A stretch of DNA of 60,590 bases from Paraburkholderia bannensis (lineage in GTDB: Bacteria > Pseudomonadota > Gammaproteobacteria > Burkholderiales > Burkholderiaceae), in contig NZ_JACHBW010000031.1 in NCBI RefSeq assembly GCF_014200455.1, positions 1-60,590 of the forward strand. Direction: 5' to 3'. Below are positions 37,549-46,022 of the stretch, piece by piece (within the stretch, counting starts at the first letter, position 1; every line of letters starts with the position of its first letter). Made by a program: the position numbers and the translations under genes. The notes below the pieces were generated by a model. That model had not been told where the DNA came from. It made no database searches and saw only the letters and a program-made list of their open reading frames with translations.

Positions 37549-38021
37549 ATGCAAGTGAAACGTATTCGCGTCCGGATAGCTGCTTCAATCGAAAATCCTT
37601 CAATTGTAGGCGACAGGCAATGGTAGTTCTGCGCAGTCAGGCGTGGCTGCCTGCTTCAGGTTACCTTCATGGATTCCCTGTAACCTGAGGCGACCGGGAA
37701 TTATGTCGGCGCAATCAGGCATCGTTTCTGGATTAGTGAATATGATGTGCTGATTCCATTCGCGTCGATACGGTTACAGCGACTCCGGCATCGCGGCGCG
37801 GAGACGGACTCACTGGTTAGGTTTTATCCGGCGTTGCGGCAAAGAACGTGGCTTTCGCATCATTGAATCCGCAATCTCTGTCCCTTAGCTACATTAACAA
37901 TCTGGACTGTTCCGCTCTTGTGACCATGATCCCAGCGTGGTCATATGTCGCTATCGGGTGCGATACTGGATCGTATCCAACTCCACGAAATAGACAAAAG
38001 GTTTGAGATGAGGGTGAGGAC
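37549..38021. other. Divergent intergenic region
   Basis: About 470 bp between the second response regulator and the Fur-like gene. It contains the long inverted repeat at 37656-37688 and no gene. Confidence 0.35.
37656..37688. repeat. 9-bp-arm inverted repeat
   Basis: TCAGGTTAC (37656-37664) and GTAACCTGA (37680-37688) are exact inverted copies separated by 15 bases. It lies about 110 bp upstream of the response regulator start and could be an operator or a leader hairpin. Confidence 0.5.
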
Positions 38022-38726
38022 TTGACTACTGGAAATGAACGGGACGTGACCCGCTCTATCTGTGCTGCGTTAAAGCGGGCTCGCATGCGGCCCACATCAA
38101 GTCGGATCGCAGTGCTAAAGGTTTTTCTCGATTACCCCGATCAACATATGACGGCCGAAGAGATATTCCGGCATGTTCCGGCAGGAACAGAGCAGTGCAG
38201 CCTTGCGAGCGTGTACCGTTCGCTGGCTCAACTTGTTACCGCAGGTATGGTGATTAGTTCGTGGGTTGGTGAGAACAGGGTTGTTTACGAGTCCAATCCC
38301 GGTTTTCCGCATTCGCACATCATTTGCAGCATGTGTGGGGCGATCGAGAATTTCACGGACTCTTCGCTATCTGATCAGCAGGAGGCGCTTGTACGGGATC
38401 GAGGCTTTGATTATCTGGGCTGCAATGTGTTGCTCTTTGGCCGGTGCACGCACTGCAAGGTAGATAACAATCACTCACGTATTCACGGCCGTCTTGCTGG
38501 CAAGGCGCGTAATCGCATTCATGGTAGTGGGGCTATGGATTGTTCAACGTGCGCTTGCAGGGATGTGAGTAGAGAGAGGGTCTTTCGACAGGGCATCCGG
38601 TTGTGTGAGTCCGGGCCATCGGCGAGCAGTGCCGTCCGCGATATGATTGTGGGATTTGTGAGATCGAGCGCTTTACATCGCCCGCATTTTCTTCTTATGA
38701 TCTGGTGTGTTCCGAGGGCACCATGA
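38022..38726 (+). CDS. Fur-family metalloregulator with C-terminal extension
   Basis: 234 residues against about 140-160 for the family. The N-terminal winged helix (RPTSSRIAVLKVFLDYPDQHMTAEEIF, SLASVYRSLAQL) is followed by the metal-binding block PHSHIICSMCGAIENF and the CTHC pair near residue 146-149. The next 80 residues are basic with a DCSTCAC motif and no recognised domain. It begins with TTG. Because a terminator follows 90 bp after the stop, the frame may be real to its end, or the tail could be read-through after a lost stop. Confidence 0.8.
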   Translation: MTTGNERDVTRSICAALKRARMRPTSSRIAVLKVFLDYPDQHMTAEEIFRHVPAGTEQCSLASVYRSLAQLVTAGMVISSWVGENRVVYESNPGFPHSHIICSMCGAIENFTDSSLSDQQEALVRDRGFDYLGCNVLLFGRCTHCKVDNNHSRIHGRLAGKARNRIHGSGAMDCSTCACRDVSRERVFRQGIRLCESGPSASSAVRDMIVGFVRSSALHRPHFLLMIWCVPRAP

Positions 38727-38817
38727 CGTGGTCCGCAGCAGGATCATAAAACCTTTTGCGCCTGTCATGGAACGTGAACATTCGCAAGAGTGCGGCATAA
38801 GCTGCCCGGCGAATTTA

Positions 38818-38845
38818 AACCTGCGCGCCGTCGCAGGTTTTTTTT
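38818..38845 (+). terminator. Rho-independent terminator
   Basis: AACCTGCG/CGCAGGTT stem with a six-base loop and a run of eight T, 92 bp after the Fur-like gene. Confidence 0.8.
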
Positions 38846-39457
38846 GATTGCGGGGCAAACGTTTTCCTGTGAATTGCATATCTCTTTCGTTCAACAACGT
38901 GTCTTGGTCATGGTATTTGAAAGCGTGATTTTGGATCTATCTCCGTGAATATGCTTTCCGGCTAAAGTGAGACGATTCGAATCGCTGCGTGAGAGGGCGA
39001 TGCCGCGGTACAAACTGGCATCGCAGCATCAGGAATCGTAAAGCGGCACGCAAAATCTGGATCGTCTCGAGTTGTGGCACAGCCTCGGCCGCATTCGATC
39101 GAGTCTCAGTAGTGGTTGATAACGCGTCGGCGCCGGGAACGCCAGGAGCTCTTGTGCGTTGCCCCGTCGAGCGCGTTACTGCAACGTGGCCTGATTGTGC
39201 CTGAGCGTCGTCGAACCTTTAAGGCCTCGAACTCGATCTCTCAATCGCCCTGCGCCGGGCGGTCACCGCTGCGGCGCGGGAGTTTTCCGCCACTTCCACA
39301 CAGCCGCCAACGAAGCTTTCGCAAGACTGGAACGTCAAGAAGCCGCGATTTTCCGAGCGAATGACGGCGCGGCTTGTACCGTAGAGGGGAGACTTGGGCC
39401 CGCTTCTTGCGGAGCCTTCCAAGGATCATCGATCAACGCTCTTCCCTGGGAGCCCAC
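38846..39457. other. Intergenic, no gene supported
   Basis: About 610 bp between the Fur-like terminator and the sorbosone-dehydrogenase-like gene. Several frames are open, none with domain content. Confidence 0.3.
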
Positions 39458-40804
39458 ATGCGCCTGCTAAACCGTCTGGCTGTTTCAATGGTTTTGCCTC
39501 TGGCCTCATGCGCACTCGGACCATCAAGCCCAGGCGATCCGGGCTTCGGGGCTTCGCCTCCCATCCCGTCCCCTGAATCGTCGCTGCTCCCGATGGTCAA
39601 CATCGCGCCCGTTCAGGCGCGCCCCCAAGGTTTCGTGCCGACCGTTCCTGATGGCTTTCTCGTCACCGAGTTTGCCGCTGGGCTCGCCCATCCGCGCTGG
39701 CTTTACACGCTGCCCAATGGTGACGTACTGGTAGCGGAAAGCGACGCGCCCAAAGAGCACGATGAGGGCAGTGGCCTGTTCGGCTGGGTGAGAAAGCAGG
39801 TCATGAAGCGCGCAGGTGCCGGCGTGCCGAGCCCCGATCGCATTGTGCTGCTGCGCGCCGCGCACGGTAGTGGCGTTGCGACGACCCAGACGATGTTCCT
39901 GCGCGGCCTCCATTCGCCGTTCGGCATGGCGCTCGTTGGCAATCAACTCTACGTTGCCGACACGGATGCTCTGCTGCGTTTCGACTACGTAACGGGCACC
40001 ACCCGGATTACGAGTTCCGGCGTCAAGGTTGCCGACCTGCCCGCCGGGCCGATCAATCATCACTGGACCAAAAATATCCTGGCCGATCGATCTGGCAAAC
40101 ATCTGTACATCACGGTGGGATCGAACAGCAACGCAGGGGAAAATGGAGTTGGCGCCGAAGAAGGTCGAGCGCGCATTCTCGTGTACGACATCGCGACGGG
40201 CCAAATGCGGCCCTTTGCGACTGGCTTGCGCAACCCTAACGGGCTTGCGTGGCAGCCAAACAGCGGCGCATTGTGGACGACGGTCAATGAGCGGGACGAT
40301 CTCGGCAACAATCTGGTCCCCGACTACATGACAGCCGTAAAAGATGGTGCTTTTTATGGTTTCCCTTACAGCTACTACGGCCAGCACATCGACACCCGTG
40401 TCACACCGCAACGGCCCGATCTGGTTGCCAGGGCAATCGTGCCGGACTATGCGCTAGGGAATCATACGGCGTCGCTGGGTCTCGTCTTTTACGACCGGAC
40501 GCTTTTCCCGCCGCACTATCGTGGAGGCGCATTTGTCGGCCAGCATGGATCATGGAACCGGAAACCACGTACCGGCTACAAGGTCGTGTTCGTACCATTC
40601 GTCGATGGAAAGCCTGTCGGCGTACCTGAGGACTTTCTGAGTGGCTTTCTGACGGAAGACGGTCACGCCGTGGGCCGACCCGTTGGTGTTGCACTGGATG
40701 CCGCTGGGGCGTTGCTCGTGGCCGACGACATCGGTAATGCTGTATGGCGAGTAGCACCGCGAATCAATGATAAATCGGCTGCCGATGCGCCTGCAGGTAA
40801 ATGA
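39458..40804 (+). CDS. PQQ-dependent sugar dehydrogenase (L-sorbosone dehydrogenase-like) lipoprotein
   Basis: About 448 residues. A lipoprotein signal peptide ends in LASC, followed by a Pro/Ser-rich linker and a six-bladed beta-propeller of the glucose/sorbosone dehydrogenase type: GDVLVAESDAP, HSPFGMAL, NHHWTKNILADRSGKHLYITVGSNSNAGENG, TGLRNPNGLAW, FYGFPYSYYG and GGAFVGQHGSWNR. It would oxidise an aldose or aldehyde in the periplasm with PQQ. A decayed copy lies at 30265-30524. It is followed on the opposite strand by the b561/b562 pair, which could accept electrons (inference). Confidence 0.85.
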   Translation: MRLLNRLAVSMVLPLASCALGPSSPGDPGFGASPPIPSPESSLLPMVNIAPVQARPQGFVPTVPDGFLVTEFAAGLAHPRWLYTLPNGDVLVAESDAPKEHDEGSGLFGWVRKQVMKRAGAGVPSPDRIVLLRAAHGSGVATTQTMFLRGLHSPFGMALVGNQLYVADTDALLRFDYVTGTTRITSSGVKVADLPAGPINHHWTKNILADRSGKHLYITVGSNSNAGENGVGAEEGRARILVYDIATGQMRPFATGLRNPNGLAWQPNSGALWTTVNERDDLGNNLVPDYMTAVKDGAFYGFPYSYYGQHIDTRVTPQRPDLVARAIVPDYALGNHTASLGLVFYDRTLFPPHYRGGAFVGQHGSWNRKPRTGYKVVFVPFVDGKPVGVPEDFLSGFLTEDGHAVGRPVGVALDAAGALLVADDIGNAVWRVAPRINDKSAADAPAGK

Positions 40805-40968
40805 TCTGCCAATTTCCTCTGAAGTCAGATGGACGCAGGACTATCGTGTAGATCAAACCGTTCCACCAGTCAAAACAGCCAGATCGTACGCGGGCGAATC
40901 CGTGGACGCTGATGTGTCGCACGTTGAGTTGGCAAGCGAAAGATCGCGACCCTGGCAACCCGGTTCTG

Positions 40969-41529
40969 TCACCGTGGTACGTGTTTCGCCCTGCGTACAG
41001 TCCGTCGGGGCAGGGGAAGAATGCGTGGAAGAATATTGCTCCCTGAGAGCAGCCGGTGCACTAGCGATCCCAGCACGTGCAAACCTATCAGTGCAGCCAG
41101 GCTGTAGGCCGCAATCATGTGAAATTGTCCTAACCAGTGTGCTAACTCCCGGCTTCTGGACAGCAGCGTCGGCAACGAGAAGAGTCCGAAGAAACTGGCT
41201 GCATGTCCTGCGGCATTGGTTTTTAGCCACCCGAGCAGAGGAGCCACGATCATCAGTACATACAGCAGGCGATGGACTGCAGCTTCTACGAAATTAGCGA
41301 GCGTATCTACCTCGTTTACGGAGGGCGGTAACCGGTCTCGCACGCGCAACCGGTTCATGAGGCGGGTGAGTGCCAGGGCGAGAATCGCAATGCCAACCGA
41401 CTTGTGAAGGGGGAGAAGTTCCTCCCTGTCGTCGAGCAGCCACCCGATAACGAGGTTGCCGATCAGTGCGATGGCCAGCAGCCAGTGCAGAAGGCTAACT
41501 GAAAACGGATAGCGCGCAGAGTCTTTCAA
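40969..41529 (-). CDS. Cytochrome b561, second copy
   Basis: 186 residues with four transmembrane helices. Candidate heme histidines are in SVSLLHWLLA, LPLHKSVG, FHMIAAYS and GLHVLGSLVH. It is diverged from the copy at 34842, with a longer basic C terminus. It is 31 bp downstream of the cytochrome b562 gene and probably shares its promoter and TTAA box. Confidence 0.88.
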   Translation of the reverse strand: MKDSARYPFSVSLLHWLLAIALIGNLVIGWLLDDREELLPLHKSVGIAILALALTRLMNRLRVRDRLPPSVNEVDTLANFVEAAVHRLLYVLMIVAPLLGWLKTNAAGHAASFFGLFSLPTLLSRSRELAHWLGQFHMIAAYSLAALIGLHVLGSLVHRLLSGSNILPRILPLPRRTVRRAKHVPR

Positions 41530-41560
41530 GTGTCAGGCTCCCGGTCGATTTGACGTGTCA

Positions 41561-41935
41561 TCAGCCAAGCAGGTCGTGGTAGTGTTTCCTCGTCGCGTCG
41601 ATCTTGCGCAGAGCGTTCCTGGCAGTCGTCAGGTCGTTTGAACGAATGGCCTGATCAACCTCGGCGAGTTCGCGCCGTAGAGTCTGCATGCCTTCGTCGT
41701 AGGTGGGTTGGTCGTCGCGGTAAGGTTGATGACTGGCTTGCTCCACATCACTTTCCAGGCGGCCCACGTAACTGCTCAGCGCGGGCATAGTCGTGCTGGC
41801 CATCGCCCCCTGCATGGCGAGCTTCATATCCCTCATCAGCATCTTGATCTCCCCGGCCTGTGCAAATGGCGAGACCGCGAGAAGTGCCGCGAACAAGAAC
41901 AGGCTGGCGCGAAGGGGGAGCGATGTCTTGGACAT
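41561..41935 (-). CDS. Cytochrome b562
   Basis: 124 residues: a signal peptide (about 1-27, ending PFAQA), then a four-helix bundle. The N-terminal MKLAMQG segment gives the Met-side ligand region and the C-terminal TRKHYHDLLG the axial His, as in periplasmic cytochrome b562. It is a soluble electron carrier. It lies upstream of a b561 gene, suggesting the b561 passes electrons to it or takes them from it. A TTAA box sits 53 bp upstream. Confidence 0.82.
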   Translation of the reverse strand: MSKTSLPLRASLFLFAALLAVSPFAQAGEIKMLMRDMKLAMQGAMASTTMPALSSYVGRLESDVEQASHQPYRDDQPTYDEGMQTLRRELAEVDQAIRSNDLTTARNALRKIDATRKHYHDLLG

Positions 41936-41987
41936 GGGCGTTCAACTGGCGTTGTTAATTCGATTCCACGATCGTACGGGGGACACG

Positions 41988-42004
41988 GTTAACGCAGTCT
42001 TAAG
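41988..42004. promoter_or_regulatory. Tandem TTAA box (PmrA/QseB type)
   Basis: GTTAAC, five bases, CTTAAG, 11-bp spacing, 53 bp upstream of the cytochrome b562 start. Confidence 0.55.
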
Positions 42005-42852
42005 GACGCGGTGCGTCTTTGGGAGCGCGGCACGGCGCTCACCAACTGGAACGAAGATCACTCTCAATCATGAGTAGCCAGTCCGTAATCGTCGAGGCGG
42101 GAGGTTCTGGCTCGCGTCGTCGTTTATCAATACCGAAGCCGTGTTGGAAGTCAGTATCTCGGATCGGGTTCGTGCTTTCGCAACTCGTGTTACTTGGACC
42201 CGTGTACGTGCGCATGACGCTCGACTGGAATCTGCTCCTTGAACAGCAAAAACTGAAATTGCGGCGGCACCTCAGACAATCCAGACGCAACGATGCTGGC
42301 CCGGTCGTGTCCTGACCCGGTGACACTGAGCAGGTCGCAAGAGGGCACGTGCGTCCCGCACCTCATAAGGACGCAGGCGTCAAAGCTCCGCTTCTGCTGC
42401 GCAACCGGAGCAAAAAATCGGTGCACGGTCGCTTGTCTAAGCTGTCACTTGATCAATCATTCTATCTTTATATAGTATATTTATTGATATATTGTTCATG
42501 TTTGAATTGAGCTGATGACCCAATGGATCCGAGCCACTCCATCATCGACATGGCCAGCTGGCAAGCTCGCGCTATAAACGCGTGTGTGCCGCTAAAGGTG
42601 TTCGCCAATACAGATTGCCTGCTGTCGATGTGTCGCCTACCCAGAGAGAGCCGTCAGTGGTCGCGTTCGAGGAGGAGCTTCGGTTCCGGCAGCCGACCCT
42701 GTTCCAGCCGTTGGGCCCGCTCCGCGAAAGCGGCCCGCGGCAACCTGCCGCGAGTGCAAGAACTTCTTTTATTCGGTGGCGAGCCCGTAAGCGCTCGCCG
42801 ATATGTCTGTGCTTTATGAGCAGTTTTGCGCCAATCCTCTGGGGGACGAATC
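42005..42852. other. Long intergenic region with an A/T-rich core
   Basis: About 850 bp. The segment 42455-42500 is strongly A/T-rich and contains ATATAGTATAT (42470-42480), an odd-centred palindrome, which may be an operator for the YeeE/YedE pair. No gene is supported. Confidence 0.35.
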
Positions 42853-43287
42853 ATGTTGATTGACTCCACACATTTCACGCCCGGTCTCTCCCTGGCCGGG
42901 GGACTCATCATCGGCCTTGCGGCGGCTGTACTCGTGCTGTTCAACGGTCGCATCGCCGGTATCAGCGGTATCTTCGGTGGCCTGTTGAGCCTGCCACGCA
43001 ACGACAGCGGCTGGCGCCTCGCCTTTGTCGCAGGTCTCGTCATCGCCCCTATAGTTGCAGGCCTCCTCGGCAAGCCTGCAATTGCGGACATCGAGGCGAA
43101 CTGGGGCGTCATCCTGGTTGCAGGATTTCTGGTGGGGCTCGGCGCCCGCTATGCCAGCGGCTGCACCAGTGGCCACGGTGTGTGTGGCATTTCGCGCGGG
43201 TCGCTGCGATCGCTCGTCGCCACGCTGACCTTCATGGCGGCGGGACTTCTGACTGTCGTCGTCCACCAGCACCTGATTGGAGGCTGA
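42853..43287 (+). CDS. YeeE/YedE-family membrane protein, first half
   Basis: 144 residues with four hydrophobic helices and the CTSGHGVCGISRGS signature (two cysteines) of the YeeE/YedE (DUF395) family. These are split thiosulfate/sulfur transporter-like proteins that occur as adjacent pairs (PmpA/PmpB type). It starts at ATG 42853 and is followed after one base by the second half. Confidence 0.85.
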   Translation: MLIDSTHFTPGLSLAGGLIIGLAAAVLVLFNGRIAGISGIFGGLLSLPRNDSGWRLAFVAGLVIAPIVAGLLGKPAIADIEANWGVILVAGFLVGLGARYASGCTSGHGVCGISRGSLRSLVATLTFMAAGLLTVVVHQHLIGG

Positions 43288-43288
43288 T

Positions 43289-43720
43289 ATGGCAATTCTC
43301 ATCGCACTGCTTTCGGGACTGATTTTCGGCGTTGGACTGATGGTCTCCGGCATGAGCAACCCGGCCAAGGTGCTGGGCTTCCTCGATATCGCCGGTCGTT
43401 GGGATCCGTCCCTCGCGTTTGTGATGGTGGGCGCCATCGTCGTGGCTTCGCTCGCATTCTTCGTTGCGAGACGCCGCAAGCGCTCGTTACTGGGCGTGGC
43501 TGTGCAGTTGCCGGCAAGCACGACAATTACGCCACGGCTCGTCCTCGGCAGCGCGACCTTCGGAGTCGGCTGGGGCCTGGCGGGCTTCTGCCCGGGGCCC
43601 GCGCTGGTCGCACTGGGCGCCGGCTATCCGAAAGCCATTGGATTCGTGGCAGCCATGGTGGCGGGCATGCTTATATTCGAACTCGTCGAACGAACGAAAT
43701 CGGGCATGCAACGGGCGTAA
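43289..43720 (+). CDS. YeeE/YedE-family membrane protein, second half
   Basis: 143 residues, four hydrophobic helices with the paired motifs GLMVSGMSNPAKVLGFLD and GLAGFCPGPALVALG, where the single Cys is the conserved one. A GGAGG element precedes ATG 43289 by a few bases, inside the end of the first gene. The two halves should form one sulfur-compound channel. The usual BigR-type regulator and persulfide dioxygenase partners are absent here. Confidence 0.85.
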   Translation: MAILIALLSGLIFGVGLMVSGMSNPAKVLGFLDIAGRWDPSLAFVMVGAIVVASLAFFVARRRKRSLLGVAVQLPASTTITPRLVLGSATFGVGWGLAGFCPGPALVALGAGYPKAIGFVAAMVAGMLIFELVERTKSGMQRA

Positions 43721-44153
43721 GCAAGGCGCACAAGTACCGCTCCCGGCTGGTCACAATGGACCCCGAGCCGTTGAGGTAGGCGCTAATTGAGATGCCGCGA
43801 CTAATAACGACAGCAGCCAGGGATAGCAACGCAGTATGAATGTCGAGACGACGTTCGAAACGAATGCGCAGTTTGCCGAAACCGGCAAACCTGGCGTGCG
43901 TGCGCTCGACTACCCAACGATGTCGGCCGAGCCGCTCGCGGGCTTCCACGCCACGACGGGCAATATGAGCCGTGATGCCGCGTTGCCTCAGGTAACGACG
44001 GCAGCGCGCAAAGTCATAACCTTTGTCTGCATGCAACTTGTCCGGGCGTTTGCGTGGCTGTCCGTTCAGGCCCGGCACCGCAGGAATGGCATCAAGTGTG
44101 GGCTCGAATGCCATCGAGTCGCGCCGGTTGGCGCCCGTGACCGTGATGGACAA
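43671..44153 (-). CDS. IS5-family transposase, second reading frame
   Basis: The C-terminal part of an IS427-like transposase: HADKGYDFARCRRYLRQRGI (second Asp) and RHRWVVERTHARFAGFGKLRIRFERR (Glu block). The frame continues up from the overlap with the first ORF as KLGSKRHIVVDARGVPLSITV. The frame reads about 30 residues beyond the usual end (past GISISAYLNG) and runs over the end of the YeeE/YedE gene, so the left end of the element is probably missing. Confidence 0.75.
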   Translation of the reverse strand: MSITVTGANRRDSMAFEPTLDAIPAVPGLNGQPRKRPDKLHADKGYDFARCRRYLRQRGITAHIARRGVEARERLGRHRWVVERTHARFAGFGKLRIRFERRLDIHTALLSLAAVVISRGISISAYLNGSGSIVTSRERYLCALLTPVACPISFVRRVRI

Positions 44154-44170
44154 CGGGACGCCGCGCGCAT

Positions 44171-44578
44171 CTACGACGATGTGCCGTTTCGATCCCAGCT
44201 TGCCACGGTCTGTCGGGCTGGGGCCAGTTTCCTGGCCCCCCGGGGGCTGGAAACACTGGCAGCATCAAGACTCGCCCGTTCCCAATCAATCTGGTCATGC
44301 TCACGCAATCGGCGAAGCATCGCCAGATGCAGTTTCTTCCACACGCCTGCTGCTTGCCAGTCGCGTAGCCTTCGCCAGCAGGTCATGCCGCTACCGAAGC
44401 GCAATTCTTTCGGCAGGTCTTCCCATGGAATGCCTGTTTGCAAGACATACAGGATGCCGTTCAATGCTGCGCGGTCATCCACCGTTCGGCGTCGTCCGCC
44501 TTTGGGCGACGGCGTGAACACCGGAATCAGCGGTTCCAGCGCCGCCCACAATTCGTTGCTGATTTTTCGTCTTGCCAT
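44171..44578 (-). CDS. IS5-family transposase, first reading frame
   Basis: 135 residues: NELWAALEPLIP, KGGRRRTVDDRAALNGILYVL, PWEDLPKELRFGSGMTCWRRLRDW and the first catalytic Asp in ASLDAASV. It passes into the other frame around a CCCCCGGGGGG run at about 44237-44247 (plus-strand position), which could be a programmed frameshift, usual for this group, or simple decay. Terminal inverted repeats were not found. Confidence 0.75.
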   Translation of the reverse strand: MARRKISNELWAALEPLIPVFTPSPKGGRRRTVDDRAALNGILYVLQTGIPWEDLPKELRFGSGMTCWRRLRDWQAAGVWKKLHLAMLRRLREHDQIDWERASLDAASVSSPRGARKLAPARQTVASWDRNGTSS

Positions 44579-44821
44579 GTCCCCATGGATATGGCGTCCG
44601 CGGCTTGATTTCCAGGTTGTGTTAGCGACTCTTAGTTTTTGAGTGATTTTCCGGAGAGGCTGAGCTTTGCCAGTGAAGGCTTCTCCTTTGCCCGACTGTT
44701 CGCTAACCGGCCAGCAGGGGTGCGCCGACAATTAGTGTCGGCGTCGTGTGATGTAAGCGGGATGCTACAAAAATACCATTTTACATAACGCAATTTATCA
44801 ACTTTTAATTTTGGAGAGGTT

Positions 44822-45055
44822 ATGCCGATAAGGCATGGCAATCGTGATGCGTCACACCAGCAATATTATGTCAATTTTTACGTCGCTGATCAGGTACTTT
44901 TCTTAGCTGCTGCGCCTCCGGGCCGGAATCCCGATTTCTACCGTGGCACGGATGATTTTGCGCCGCTACGCTTGAGCGCTCTCGTCATCGACGCGGAGCT
45001 GCCTGATGGATCACTGGCGACTGGCATATCTCGGGATCCGGCAGGTGCCGCGTGA
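44822..45055 (+). CDS. Possible small or truncated protein
   Basis: 77 residues with a strong GGAGAGG ribosome binding site just before the ATG. YVNFYVADQVLFLAAAPPG and RLSALVIDAELPDGSLATG read like a real protein, but nothing is recognised. Its end overlaps the start of the Tn3-type transposase fragment, so it may be a gene cut by that element. Confidence 0.35.
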   Translation: MPIRHGNRDASHQQYYVNFYVADQVLFLAAAPPGRNPDFYRGTDDFAPLRLSALVIDAELPDGSLATGISRDPAGAA

Positions 45056-46022
45056 GCTGAGCGAGTTCGAACTCAGCACTTTCTTTACTTTTTCAAAACG
45101 TGAACGCGCCCAGATCGATTCCCGGCGCACCGATCTTTACCGGTTGGCCATCGCGCTGCACGTTGGCTTCCTGCGAATGACCGGGCGACCGCTTGATTCA
45201 TACAGGCAGATCCCAACCATTCTCTGGCGGCATCTTGGCCAGCAGCTTGATGTCCAGCCTCCGGATGTCGGGACGCTCAGGTCGATCTACGACGGGAACT
45301 TCAAGACGCTGTCCGACCACCAGGGCTTCGCGAAAACCATAGTCAACTTCCGGTCGATCGCTGAGCATCAGCGTCGGTATGTGATCCGCTGGCTCAAGGA
45401 GCAGCTCACCGGGCGCCCTGAGCGTGGACAACTAACGAGCGATCTGAAGCGCTGGTTTTACGAGCATCGTATCGTGATACCGCCGGATCGCCAGCTGAGG
45501 CAGTTCGTCATTCAGGCAGTACACGATATCGAAAGCACACTACACGAGACGCTCGCGGTGGCGCTCGGCATCGACAGGCTCGACAGTTGGGCGCGTATCC
45601 TGACTCAGCCGCATGGAGACCACGCCAGTCTGCAACGGTGGCTGTGGGCTGTCCCGCTTCGCGGCTCGACGCACCAGATGAATGAGGTGCTCGACAAGAT
45701 CAAGCTGCTCACGATGTACGGAGTAGCTGACTGCTGGCCTGGCGAGTGTAACGATGCGATTGTGCGGCATTACGCGCGACGCTGCGCCAGTCGGCCGCCG
45801 TCGATCAGCAAACGGATCGAGCCGCACGGACGAAGGCTTGAGGCGGCGTGCTTCATGCGGTATAGCCTTTGTACAGCAACCGATCAGGTCCTCACGATGT
45901 TGCGTCGCTGGGTCCTGAAGGTCGTCAATGACGCGTCGCGTGACGTCGAAACCGCCAGATTGAAAGCGGCAGATCAGCTCCGTGAATTCGCCCTCGCCGT
46001 AAAGTGCGGTGGACTAGACTAA
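45006..46022 (+). pseudogene. Tn3-family transposase (DUF4158 N-terminal part), truncated
   Basis: 338 residues of an expected about 1000. The DUF4158 N-terminal domain is complete (ELSTFFTFSKRERAQIDSRRTD, LYRLAIALHVGFLRMTGRPLD, RQFVIQAVHDIESTLHETLA). The reading stops with TAA at the exact left end of the IS481 element at 46023, and the catalytic DDE part does not reappear on the other side. Confidence 0.8.

Noticed and set aside
42523..42819. Plus-strand frame upstream of the YeeE/YedE pair as a regulator gene
   Set aside because: Arg/Ser-rich chance frame without an HTH pattern.
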